Source of the DNA: Bacillota bacterium
GTDB lineage: Bacteria; Bacillota; Clostridia; Christensenellales; Aristaeellaceae
DNA: 64,000 nucleotides
Reading direction: 5' to 3'
NCBI GenBank assembly: GCA_023411175.1
Contig: JAEYPB010000046.1
Span: 1 to 64,000, forward strand
Each line of letters begins with the position of its first letter. Within the stretch, counting starts at the first letter, position 1. Shown here piece by piece: positions 42,492-49,640 of the stretch. The position numbers and the translations under genes are program-made. Under the pieces are notes generated by a model that ran no database searches, was not told where the DNA came from, and saw only the letters and a list, made by a program, of their open reading frames with translations.

Positions 42492-43133
42492 TTACTCGTC
42501 GATCACACGGCAGTCCGCCAGAATGTCGCGCAGAAAGCGCATGCTGTCCTCCGGCGTGATCCCGCGGATCACCTTTGCGGGCACGCCCGCGGCGAAGGTG
42601 TTTGGCGGCAGGTCCCGGGTCACGACGCTGCCCGCCCCCACCACGCAACCGTCGCCGATGGTCACGCCGCCGCACACGGTCACGTTCGCCCCAAGCCACA
42701 CGTCGTTTCCGACGGTCACCGGCCGGGCATAGCAGAAGTGGCCGGGCGCGCCGTCCGGACCCAGCATGCTGCGGCGCTCGGACGCGATCAGCGGATGAAC
42801 CGGCGTCACGATGGTCACGTTGGGGCCGAAGTTCGCGTTGTCGCCGATTAAGACCTTCGCGTCGTCCTGCACCGTCAGGTTGTAGTTGCCGAAGAAATTG
42901 TTGCCAATCTCGGTATGCGCGCCGTAGTGGAAGAAGATCGGCCCCTGCATGAAGCAGTTCGCCCCCTTGCGGCCGAGGATCTGCCCAAGCAGTTCCTCGC
43001 GCCTCTCAGTCTCGTCCTCCAGCGTGCGGCTGTAAAGGCTGGACAAGTTGTGCGACCTAAGCTTCATCGCCCGAAGCGCCGCGTCCCCCGGCCTGAACAA
43101 GATCCCCTTGAAAATGCGCGCCTCCTCGTTCAC
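42492..43133 (-). CDS. Sugar O-acetyltransferase (hexapeptide-repeat, Maa/LacA type)
   Basis: 213 residues. Left-handed beta-helix hexapeptide repeats run from about 95 to 190: IGNNFFGNYNLTV, IGDNANFGPNVTIVTPVHPL, VTVGNDVWLGANVTV, CGGVTIGDGCVVGAGSVVT. GTG at 43133 overlaps the MFS stop (GTGA). Uses acetyl-CoA to acetylate a sugar hydroxyl, typically as detoxification of non-metabolised sugars. The longer frame upstream is the shadow of the MFS gene. Confidence 0.9.
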   Translation of the reverse strand: MNEEARIFKGILFRPGDAALRAMKLRSHNLSSLYSRTLEDETERREELLGQILGRKGANCFMQGPIFFHYGAHTEIGNNFFGNYNLTVQDDAKVLIGDNANFGPNVTIVTPVHPLIASERRSMLGPDGAPGHFCYARPVTVGNDVWLGANVTVCGGVTIGDGCVVGAGSVVTRDLPPNTFAAGVPAKVIRGITPEDSMRFLRDILADCRVIDE

Positions 43134-44341
43134 AGCGCTTCCTCCTTTCGTTCGGGCTCCACGCCCGTCAGCGTCGGCCTGTTCCGCGCGCACAGGCGGT
43201 TCGCGCGCTCCGTGAGGAAGACCATCCCCACGCCAAAGACCAGAAGGTACGCCGGATAGAGCCACAAACCCGTGCGCGCCGCCAAAAATCCGAAGACCGG
43301 CGGCATCAATGTCGAGCCGGTGTAGGCGGCAGCCATCTGCATGCCCATGATGGTCTGGGAGCGGTCCGCGCCAAAGTTGTCCGGCGTCGCGTGCAAGAGG
43401 CTGGGGAAGATCGGCGCGCAGCCAAGCCCCAGAAGGGTCAGCCCCGCGTACAGCGACACATCCCCCAGCGGCAGGAGGAGGAACACAAGCCCTGCAACGG
43501 CGACCGCCTCGCCCAACCGCACCATGTTCCGATCCCCAAGTTTTCCGGAGACGAGCCCGCTCAGGAACCGCCCACCGGTGATCCCAAGGTAGATCAGGGA
43601 CGCCATCTTCGCGGCGGCTTCCGGCGCCCTGCCTTTGAAGAGCACCAGATAGCTGCTGGCCCATAGGCCCGCGGTGACCTCCACCGCGCAGTAGCAGAAG
43701 AACGCCACAAGAAGCGGCTTTGCCCCCGGCATTCGGAGGATCTCCAGCATGCCGTAGTGGGTATGGGTCTCCTCGCTGCGCCGGTCTGTGGGTTGACTCC
43801 CCTTCCATAGCGGAATCGAGAAGATCAGGCAGGCGACCAGCACCACCTGAATCAGGCCGATCGAAAGATAGCCGGAATTCCACTTCAGCCCTCCGGCCAG
43901 GCACAGCCCCATGATGAAGGGCCCCGCCGCAGCGCCGACGCCCCAGAAGCAGTGCAGCCAGTTCATGTGGCGTGATTTGTAGTGGAGCGCCACGAAGTTG
44001 TTGAGCGCCGCGTCCACGCTGCCCGCCCCCAGCCCGTAGGGAATCGCCCACAGGCACAAATGCCAGAACGAGCGGGAGATCGAAAACCCGAGAAGCGCCA
44101 CTGCCGTCATGCCCACGCTGGCCGCCGTTACAACCCCGGTTCCGAATCTTCGGATCACCCGCACGCTGAACAGGCTTGAGATGATCGTCCCGCCCGCAAT
44201 CAGCATGGAGATAACGCCCGCGTAGGAGACAGGGACGCCCATCTCCCCGTACATCGATGGCCAGGCGGAGCCCAGCGCCGCGTCCGGCAACCCCAGGCTG
44301 ATAAAGGCGACGTAGATCAGAACCAACAGAATCGAACCCAT
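43130..44341 (-). CDS. MFS transporter
   Basis: About 403 residues and 12 predicted helices (LLVLIYVAFISLGLPDAALG first). ATG at 44341 lies 6 nt after AAGGAGG; two earlier ATGs sit on or before the ribosome site. Contains a central loop rich in charged residues (SQPTDRRSEETHTHYG). Coupled to a sugar acetyltransferase, so export of an acetylated or toxic sugar is plausible; fucose-permease-type uptake is the alternative. Confidence 0.87.
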   Translation of the reverse strand: MGSILLVLIYVAFISLGLPDAALGSAWPSMYGEMGVPVSYAGVISMLIAGGTIISSLFSVRVIRRFGTGVVTAASVGMTAVALLGFSISRSFWHLCLWAIPYGLGAGSVDAALNNFVALHYKSRHMNWLHCFWGVGAAAGPFIMGLCLAGGLKWNSGYLSIGLIQVVLVACLIFSIPLWKGSQPTDRRSEETHTHYGMLEILRMPGAKPLLVAFFCYCAVEVTAGLWASSYLVLFKGRAPEAAAKMASLIYLGITGGRFLSGLVSGKLGDRNMVRLGEAVAVAGLVFLLLPLGDVSLYAGLTLLGLGCAPIFPSLLHATPDNFGADRSQTIMGMQMAAAYTGSTLMPPVFGFLAARTGLWLYPAYLLVFGVGMVFLTERANRLCARNRPTLTGVEPERKEEAL

Positions 44342-44493
44342 GCACATCCTCCTTGGCGCACGCATAAAGCGGCAGCGCCGGGCGCGCTTGCCCGGCTCGC
44401 CCGTTCACGCTATAATAATACAATAAAACAGCCGTCGATCCTATCGAAATATGCCACTTTGCCATAACAATCGTATTTTGCCGTGCGGAAAGG

Positions 44494-45417
44494 ATGAAAT
44501 ACGTGATTCTCCTAAAGCTGATGAGCGATAAAAGCGAAATCGTCCCCTACGACCTTCGGGAGTTTCCCGTCTACGCCAAGCTCGAAAGGCTGTCGAACTA
44601 TCCCAACATGACCTGCGTCAGCCATTGGCATGACGAGCTTGAGTTCATCGTCCCCCTTCAGGGCGACATGCTGTATTCGGTCAACGGCAGAGACTACGCG
44701 CTGGAGCGGGGCAAGGGGATCTTCGTCAACTCCCGCCAGATGCACGCCAGCCGCCCGGTGGACGGCGCGGACTGCGAATACCTGTGCGTCGTATTCCACC
44801 CCTCGCTGGCCTGCGCCACGGAGCGCCTGCGCCAGCGCTACCTGGAGCCGCTGTGCGCGGACGCCGCCTGCCCGGCCCTCTTGCTGCGGCCTTCCATCGG
44901 CTGGCAGGGCGAGCTGCTGCAACTGCTTCGGCGCCTGGGCGACCTGTGGGCGGAGAAGGGCGACGGGTTTGAGCTTGAGGCGCTCAGCATCCTCTACGCT
45001 GTGTGCTTTCTTCTGAGCCGGCACAGCAAGGATCAGGAGGACAGCCCGAACGCCCCGCCCGACAAGCGCCTGGAAGCGCTGCACCGCATGCTGGGCTTCG
45101 TCCAGAGCCGCTACGCGGACAAGATCTCGCTGGAGGACATCGCCGCCGCCGGCGGCGTCTCGAAGAGCGGCTGCTGCTGCATCTTCCGCCGGGTCATCCA
45201 TAAGACGCCCGTCTCCTACCTGACAGACTACCGCGTCAAGAAGAGCCTGGACCTTCTGGGCGGAACCAACCATTCGGTCACCGAAATCGCGCTGGGCTGC
45301 GGCTTTCTGAGCCCCAGCTACTTTGCGGAAGTGTTCCGTGAACGGATGGGCCTGACGCCCACGCAGTACCGGGAAAGGTTCGCCCACGCCCAGTCATCCC
45401 CCGACGCGGGGATGTGA
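44494..45417 (+). CDS. AraC-family regulator with cupin sensor
   Basis: 307 residues. N-terminal cupin (HWHDELEFIVPLQGDMLYSV, GKGIFVNSRQMHA) and C-terminal AraC domain (ISLEDIAAAGGVSKSGCCCI, TEIALGCGFLSPSYFAEVFR, MGLTPTQYRERF). Unusual CCC inside the first HTH. Start uncertain: ATG 44494 has GGAAAGG adjacent; GTG 44503 is spaced better. Divergent from the MFS-acetyltransferase pair, its likely target. Confidence 0.88.
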   Translation: MKYVILLKLMSDKSEIVPYDLREFPVYAKLERLSNYPNMTCVSHWHDELEFIVPLQGDMLYSVNGRDYALERGKGIFVNSRQMHASRPVDGADCEYLCVVFHPSLACATERLRQRYLEPLCADAACPALLLRPSIGWQGELLQLLRRLGDLWAEKGDGFELEALSILYAVCFLLSRHSKDQEDSPNAPPDKRLEALHRMLGFVQSRYADKISLEDIAAAGGVSKSGCCCIFRRVIHKTPVSYLTDYRVKKSLDLLGGTNHSVTEIALGCGFLSPSYFAEVFRERMGLTPTQYRERFAHAQSSPDAGM

Positions 45418-45555
45418 CTGGGCCACATATCTATACGTACCGCAAGGATTGAGCGCCATTCCGTGATGGTGATACCCTAAGCGGAATAAAGTACCCGGGA
45501 GCGGCACATCCGTTGCCCCCAACGTCGCGGTGACGGGGCGCAGCTTTGACGAATG

Positions 45556-45584
45556 AACGCGAAACGCCGACTTTGCATAGTTTA
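45556..45584 (+). promoter_or_regulatory. Sigma-K-like promoter of the second Cys-rich gene
   Basis: AAC (45556-45558), 17-nt spacer, CATAGTTTA (45576-45584): AC-N17-CATAnnnTA. Identical element order and spacing to the site at 11785, including GAACGC at the -35. Implied start near 45591. The rest of 45418-45619 holds an imperfect hairpin at the end of the AraC gene (about 45388-45424) and no gene. Confidence 0.6.
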
Positions 45585-45619
45585 TTGCGAAGTCATTTGT
45601 GGTGAAGGGAGATAAAAAC

Positions 45620-46432
45620 ATGAGTTGTGACTGCCTTAAGGCCGCCGATGCCCCTTGCGTTTCCGTCATCGACTACACCGCCGTTCAGGGCGATCCGATT
45701 TTGCCGTTTGAGTTCGCGCTGGATCCCGCCTCGATTCTGTACCCTGTCCCCGGACAAAACCAACGGTTTATCTACACGGTCACCGCTAAGGGAGCCGATC
45801 AACCGGAATACGCGGATTTGAGTCACTTTGTGCTGATGATCTGCTCAGATATCACGGAAGAAATGCTTCAAAACGTTTCGGTGACGATCGACGGCATCCA
45901 ACAGCCTGTGGTCATCGGTGCTAACGTAGTGATCATGCCGCTCGATCAACCCGACCCACCGACCGGCTGTGCCGGGCTTAAATTCGATTTCGGTTTGAAC
46001 AAGGTGACCGGCGTTATGACGGTGGTCTTTGAATTGACGACGCCCCACCCGATTGGCCCGGTGACGGTATGCGTGTTCGGAGGCGGCACAGCGGTCAATT
46101 CCCTTGCGATCTGCGGCCCCGTATGCGGCCAAGTGGAAACTACCTGCCCGGCGGTTGCCTACCAGCGCGCCAGGCTTTGTGTGCCTGTGACGGTCACCCC
46201 CTTTGCCAACGCGGGGGACACCACCACGATCTGTTGCGGCACGCCCACCATTTCCAGCGGGGAAATCGCCTGCGAAGGCACGCCCCTGGGTACCTGCGTA
46301 TTCACAATCACCCAGGAACTCTGCATCGAAGTGCCGGTCGCGTTTGGAGCAAACGCAACCGTGGGCAACTACTCGGTACAATGTCTGGGCGCCGGCACTG
46401 CAACCGTGTGCGAAGGCTGTACAACCGGCTGA
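45620..46432 (+). CDS. Cys-rich protein, putative spore-surface component
   Basis: 270 residues, 18 Cys, no signal peptide. N-terminal CDC; first half a beta-rich domain (HFVLMICSDITEEMLQNVSV, PPTGCAGLKFDFGLNKVTG); second half begins CPAVAYQRARLCVPVTVTPF and has CCG, LGTCVFTITQELCIEVPVAF and a C-terminal CEGC. From memory, similar Cys-spaced VPVTVTPF domains occur in uncharacterised proteins of spore-forming Firmicutes. AAGGGAG precedes the ATG. The sigma-K-type promoter supports a late sporulation, coat or exosporium role. Confidence 0.72.
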   Translation: MSCDCLKAADAPCVSVIDYTAVQGDPILPFEFALDPASILYPVPGQNQRFIYTVTAKGADQPEYADLSHFVLMICSDITEEMLQNVSVTIDGIQQPVVIGANVVIMPLDQPDPPTGCAGLKFDFGLNKVTGVMTVVFELTTPHPIGPVTVCVFGGGTAVNSLAICGPVCGQVETTCPAVAYQRARLCVPVTVTPFANAGDTTTICCGTPTISSGEIACEGTPLGTCVFTITQELCIEVPVAFGANATVGNYSVQCLGAGTATVCEGCTTG

Positions 46433-46576
46433 TCGATTCATGCGTTCCTTCCCGCCCGGTGTCGGCACTGTGTGCCTGTGCCGGGCTTTCCACTGTTACA
46501 GTTTGATATTCACCCAAAGGCCGTAAATCCCCAAAGTGATGATGGCAAGCAGTCGATAAGCTGCTGATCTACCCGT

Positions 46577-46715
46577 CTATGCGCCCATCTTCGCGAAGCT
46601 CTCCTCATACGCCCCCATAGCCGCCATTGCCACCATGCACGCGTTGACCAGCACCAGCGCACATCGGCCGTTTGCCCCAGATCATATACCGAGACGGCAG
46701 GGAAGCCCAATGGCA
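46577..46715 (-). pseudogene. Remnant of a holin-like gene (first copy)
   Basis: On the minus strand one can read VLVNACMVAMAAMGAYEESF AKMGA then a TAG stop at 46579-46577, matching the C-terminus PLIAVNAFLVALAAMGAYEVSF of the intact gene at 13404. Upstream of VLVN the frame shifts (GQTADV in another frame corresponds to GLAWRDV), so the gene is truncated and broken. The remainder of 46433-46843 has no other gene apart from the promoter at 46779. Confidence 0.7.
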
Positions 46716-46778
46716 CAACGCCCCGTATTTCGTCGGAATGTGCCGCACTTTGCCGATTGCAGAACGCCCATAATATGA

Positions 46779-46807
46779 TTGACATTGATGTTTTCCTTTT
46801 GTACAAT
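46779..46807 (+). promoter_or_regulatory. Sigma-A promoter of the peptidoglycan-binding protein gene
   Basis: TTGACA (46779-46784), 17-nt spacer, TACAAT (46802-46807), 37 nt before the start codon. Confidence 0.8.
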
Positions 46808-46843
46808 GGAATCATAACTAAATAGCATAAACATGAGGAGGCT

Positions 46844-47287
46844 ATGAACTTGATAAAGCGTGTACTCTCTCTGTCTCTGGTTCTTCTGTTGCTCTTGGTG
46901 TTCGCCTCTACTCAAGCCCTTGCCGAAGATCCTGCTCAAGCGGAAACGGCCTACTATCAGCTTGGCGACAGGGACACCGAGGACAGCGAAGACATTTCTT
47001 CTTTGCAAGATGCCCTGATTGTCTTCGGTTATCTCGCCGATGGAACTGCTGATGGAATGTACGGCAAGGGTACTGCCGCCGCCGTCAAGAAGTACCAGCT
47101 CGATAACAATCTGGAAGCAACCGGCAGCGTTACGTATGATCAATTCAGGGGCATTCTTGCTGCTGCCGAAAAGGTCACGCTGGAGCGCATTACAAAGGCC
47201 ATCATCGACCAGATTAATGCCATTGATGACAAGGACGCGATAGAAGCCATCTGCACTGCCGCATTGGAGAAATACATGGTGTGGTAA
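46844..47287 (+). CDS. Secreted peptidoglycan-binding-domain protein
   Basis: 147 residues. Signal peptide MNLIKRVLSLSLVLLLLLVF with cleavage after TQALA. Then one PG_binding_1 domain (YYQLGDRDTEDSEDISSLQD ALIVFGYLADGTADGMYGKGTAAAVKKYQ) and a short helical tail. No catalytic domain, so a wall-binding accessory or a truncated lysin. GAGGAGG is only 2 nt before the ATG; a TTG at 46850 would be better spaced. Lower GC than its neighbours and flanked by holin remnants, suggesting it came with mobile DNA. Confidence 0.8.
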   Translation: MNLIKRVLSLSLVLLLLLVFASTQALAEDPAQAETAYYQLGDRDTEDSEDISSLQDALIVFGYLADGTADGMYGKGTAAAVKKYQLDNNLEATGSVTYDQFRGILAAAEKVTLERITKAIIDQINAIDDKDAIEAICTAALEKYMVW

Positions 47288-47335
47288 TTGCAAACATATC
47301 GTACCTTATGTCGAAGCAAAAGGGCACCATGGTAA

Positions 47336-47361
47336 AAGGCCCCGCCAACCAGCGGGGCCTT
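47336..47361. terminator. Terminator after the peptidoglycan-binding protein gene
   Basis: 10-bp stem AAGGCCCCGC with a 6-nt loop; preceded by GTAAA and followed by CCCTTTA on the plus strand, TTTTACC on the minus strand. Could act in both directions. Confidence 0.7.
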
Positions 47362-47371
47362 CCCTTTACCC

Positions 47372-47598
47372 AATCCGCCTTCGCAAAACGCACCTCATAC
47401 GCCCTCATCCCGCCAGTGCCACCATGCAGGCGTTGACCAGCACCAGCGGCACGTCAGGCCACGTCAGGCCCTTGGCCGCCCCCTGGGCGGCCAGCATCAG
47501 GCTGAAGGCGATGAGGGTGGGCACCTTCCACCCCCTGTCCAGCGGCAGCTAGAGCACCTGCACGATGAGCAGCGTCGTCGCCGTCGCCCCGGCGGGAA
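47372..47598 (-). pseudogene. Decayed holin-like gene (second copy)
   Basis: Minus-strand translation gives ATATTLLIVQVL, an in-frame TAG, then LPLDRGWKVPTLIAFSLMLA, KGLTWPDVPLVLVNACMVAL, and after a frameshift MRAYEVRFAKAD. These align along the intact protein at 13404 (ATSATLLIVQYVKAPLDRW ... GLAWRDVPLIAVNAFLVALA AMGAYEVSFANVD). The premature stop and the frameshift make it non-functional. Its 5' end is cut at the junction with the integrase remnant. Confidence 0.8.
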
Positions 47599-47808
47599 CA
47601 GCATGGAATCAACTTGTCTTTGCATGAATTACGGCATACGTTCGTATCGGCAATCAAATCCGACATGCCCGAGCCACTGCTTAAAAAGATGGCCGGCCAC
47701 TCCGAAGACATGGATACCTATGGCACCTATGGTCAGGAGATCGAGGGCGACATCCAGCAGACGGCAACCATCGTAGACACCGTCTTTGATCTCCTGATCG
47801 GCACATAG
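47596..47808 (+). pseudogene. Integrase (tyrosine recombinase) C-terminal remnant
   Basis: Reads EQHGINLSLHELRHTFVSAI then MPEPLLKKMAGHSEDMDTYG TYGQE. HELRHTF and GHS are conserved boxes of the tyrosine recombinase active site (Arg, His, His); a Tyr follows in DTYGTYGQ. Everything upstream, including the first catalytic Arg and the DNA-binding part, is missing; the upstream border abuts the holin remnant directly. A TTG at 47614 could start a 64-residue peptide, unlikely to work. Lies about 155 bp from the 3' end of tRNA-Thr, a typical integration target. Confidence 0.8.
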
Positions 47809-47832
47809 CAATACCACACTTTTTACCACGTT

Positions 47833-47858
47833 TGCCTGTTCGACATGTCGAACAGGCA
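47833..47858. repeat. 26-nt perfect palindrome between integrase remnant and tRNA
   Basis: TGCCTGTTCGACA followed by its exact complement. It is flanked by T-rich and A/T-rich tracts (TTT before, TTCATT after). May be the terminator of the integrase or an attachment-site-linked palindrome. Confidence 0.6.
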
Positions 47859-47926
47859 TTCATTATGCGAACCTTTGTTCGATTTCAGAAGGGGGTATAT
47901 GCACTAATAGACCATGTTTTTGCATA

Positions 47927-47954
47927 AAAAATACCCTGAGAATCATCTCAGGGT
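47927..47954 (-). terminator. Rho-independent terminator of tRNA-Thr
   Basis: Minus strand ACCCTGAGA, TGAT loop, TCTCAGGGT, then ATTTTTT: a textbook terminator 10 nt after the tRNA 3' end. Confidence 0.9.
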
Positions 47955-47963
47955 GTCCGTTCG

Positions 47964-48039
47964 TGGAGCTGATGATGGGACTCGAACCCATGACCTCATC
48001 CTTACCAAGGATGTGCTCTACCGCCTGAGCTACATCAGC
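47964..48039 (-). tRNA. tRNA-Thr (anticodon GGT)
   Basis: 76 nt including an encoded CCA. Acceptor GCTGATG/CATCAGC, D-arm GCTC..GAGC, anticodon stem CATCC/GGATG with loop TTGGTAA giving anticodon GGT, T-arm ATGGG-TTCGAGT-CCCAT, discriminator T. All stems are fully paired. Has its own promoter and terminator. The nearby integrase remnant suggests past use as an attachment site. Confidence 0.97.
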
Positions 48040-48064
48040 GCGCTTTTAAGCGAACGCAAGGAGT

Positions 48065-48093
48065 ATTATATATCATTCTCCGTCGAAAAGCAA
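48065..48093 (-). promoter_or_regulatory. Promoter of tRNA-Thr
   Basis: Minus strand TTGCTT (48093-48088), 17-nt spacer, TATAAT (48070-48065), 26 nt before the mature tRNA 5' end. Confidence 0.75.
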
Positions 48094-48109
48094 TAGGGAA
48101 TTTGCATTT

Positions 48110-48595
48110 TACGCGTTTTTTTCGGGATCTCCGAAGAACTCAGAGAAAAGCGCAGCGCGCGCCGACAGAGGGCGCAAGATAAAGCGTACCGATCGCATTT
48201 CCCGCCCATAACGACCAAACACCAGAGCTAAGTGGGCAGACCGAACGAGTCTGAGTCGATTGGCTATGAAGCCCCCGAAGTTCACAAGGTGAGGCATACA
48301 GGAGTCCTCTGCCCCTGCGGAATGACACGTATATTGACCCGCAGGCAGGAAGCCCTCTCGAGGCACATAGGAACAAAACAGACCGCGGGAGACCTCCGCA
48401 CGACGGGCACGCCGCTAAGCGGAGCCCAAGGGCAACTATACGAAGGGCTTTCGCATATTGGAAAACGCTCCTCGGGGCGCATAATGAAAAGCATACGACC
48501 GAGGACTTCCCCGGATTGTAAAGCGCCCCCAAGCGGGGCGCCAACTTCATAGCGGTTTCCAAAGAGTGGAAATCATCCCGCGAAGCGTACAGGCA
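48110..48595. other. About 490-bp stretch with no convincing gene; contains hairpins
   Basis: Frames of 140 codons (minus, 48140-48562) and 106 codons (plus, 48232-48552) exist but lack ribosome sites and show no domain or normal composition (the minus frame is rich in Cys, Arg, Leu and Ser in a shadow-like way). Hairpins include 48405-48427 (GGGC-CCGC/GCGG-GCCC) and 48523-48541 (GCGCCCC/GGGGCGC). It could be a decayed gene, a repetitive element or a structured RNA. I could not match it to tmRNA, RNase P, 6S or SRP RNA. Confidence 0.5.
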
Positions 48596-48612
48596 TACGG
48601 CCGTACGCCCGC

Positions 48613-48903
48613 CTAAAACGCGTTGCGAGGATCCTGGCTGACGCGGGGTTTTGCGTCGTCCTCGATGAGCTCGATTTCCATGCGCTCAAAGCGCACTTCT
48701 TCGATAAAATGGTCCGGCAGAAAAGCGGTTCGCCGAAAGCGGTCAAACTCCCGGTCGTGCTTTTCCAGCCACATGGGCACGGGCAGATCGGCCTCGCGGC
48801 ACAGCCCGATGAGCACGTCCCGCTCCTCCCCGGGCGCGCAGGGGGCGATGTACTGCCGGTCAATCCGGTGCTTTTTGATAATGCGCATCCAAAGTCTGGT
48901 CAT
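48613..48903 (-). CDS. Small conserved protein of unknown function
   Basis: 96 residues, no signal or transmembrane segment. MTRLWMRIIKKHRIDRQYIA, two Cys (PC, LC), PMWLEKHDREFDRFRRTAFL, PDHF, and a C-terminal QDPRNAF. The MWLEKHxxEFxxFRRTAFLP pattern recalls short hypothetical proteins seen in Clostridia (from memory). GGAGGGAGAAA directly precedes the ATG, supporting real translation. Function unknown. Confidence 0.7.
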   Translation of the reverse strand: MTRLWMRIIKKHRIDRQYIAPCAPGEERDVLIGLCREADLPVPMWLEKHDREFDRFRRTAFLPDHFIEEVRFERMEIELIEDDAKPRVSQDPRNAF

Positions 48904-49050
48904 TTTCTCCCTCCATCCGGTTCATTATAGCATATGTGGGGCCAAAATGCGCGCTGCCAGAAAAAACCTGTTTCAGGCGCAGCGTGCAGGTGTATGTAAT
49001 AAAGCGTTCCGTTCCCAAGTGAATGAGCTTTTTTGAGGAGGATTCCGGTT

Positions 49051-49590
49051 ATGAAATGGATTTGCTCTGTCTGCGGTTATGTGCACGAAGGCGACACCCC
49101 GCCCGAAAATTGCCCCCTCTGCAAGGCGCCCGCTTCGAAGTTCAACAAGCTTGAGCAGGAGAAGGTTTGGGCTGCCGAGCACAAGATCGGCGTTGCCAAG
49201 GGCTTGGACGAGCGCGTGGTGGAGGGCCTCCGGGCCAACTTCAACGGCGAGTGCGCTGAGGTCGGCATGTACCTCGCGATGAGCCGCGCCGCCGACCGCG
49301 AGGGCTATCCCGAAGTCGCCGAGGCCTTCAAGCGTTACGCCTTCGAAGAGGCAGACCACGCGTCCCGCTTCGCGGAGCTCTTGGGCGAAGTGGTGACCAG
49401 CAGCACCAAGAAGAATTTGGAACTGCGCGCCGAGGCCGAATACGGCGCGACCTCCGGCAAGATGGATCTGGCCAAGCTCGCCAAGGAGCTGGGCTATGAC
49501 GCGGTGCATGACACCGTGCACGAGATGGCCCGCGACGAGGCCCGCCACGGCAAGGGCTTCGAAGGTCTGCTGAAGCGCTATTTCAAATAA
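49051..49590 (+). CDS. Reverse rubrerythrin (rubredoxin domain first)
   Basis: 179 residues. N-terminal rubredoxin-like iron site with Cys5, Cys8, Cys21, Cys24 (CSVCGY, CPLCKAP), followed by a ferritin-like diiron four-helix bundle (NGECAEVGMYLAMSRAA, FEEADHASRFAELLGE, ELRAEAEYG, ARDEARHGKGFEGLL). The order is the reverse of classic rubrerythrin, as in clostridial NADH-peroxide reductases that remove H2O2/O2. GGAGGATTCCGGTT precedes the ATG at 49051. Single gene; marks an anaerobe. Confidence 0.93.
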   Translation: MKWICSVCGYVHEGDTPPENCPLCKAPASKFNKLEQEKVWAAEHKIGVAKGLDERVVEGLRANFNGECAEVGMYLAMSRAADREGYPEVAEAFKRYAFEEADHASRFAELLGEVVTSSTKKNLELRAEAEYGATSGKMDLAKLAKELGYDAVHDTVHEMARDEARHGKGFEGLLKRYFK

Positions 49591-49605
49591 ACAAATCAAT
49601 TTTAC

Positions 49606-49634
49606 AAGGGGCTCCGGCATCGCCGGAGCCCCTT
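49606..49634. terminator. Bidirectional terminator
   Basis: 13-bp perfect stem AAGGGGCTCCGGC with an ATC loop, between convergent rubrerythrin and EamA genes. Confidence 0.8.
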
Positions 49635-49640
49635 ATTGCG

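Noticed and set aside
45440..45600. Riboswitch-like leader before the second Cys-rich gene
   Set aside because: Compared by eye with cobalamin and cyclic-di-GMP aptamers; the conserved cores are absent, and the sigma-K-like start near 45591 would exclude most of it from the transcript.
46510..46815. 101-codon minus-strand gene
   Set aside because: It covers the first holin remnant in a shifted frame; better explained as a broken gene.
48140..48562. 140-codon minus-strand frame in the unexplained region
   Set aside because: No ribosome site and no recognisable domain; the composition looks non-coding. Kept only as part of the unexplained stretch.
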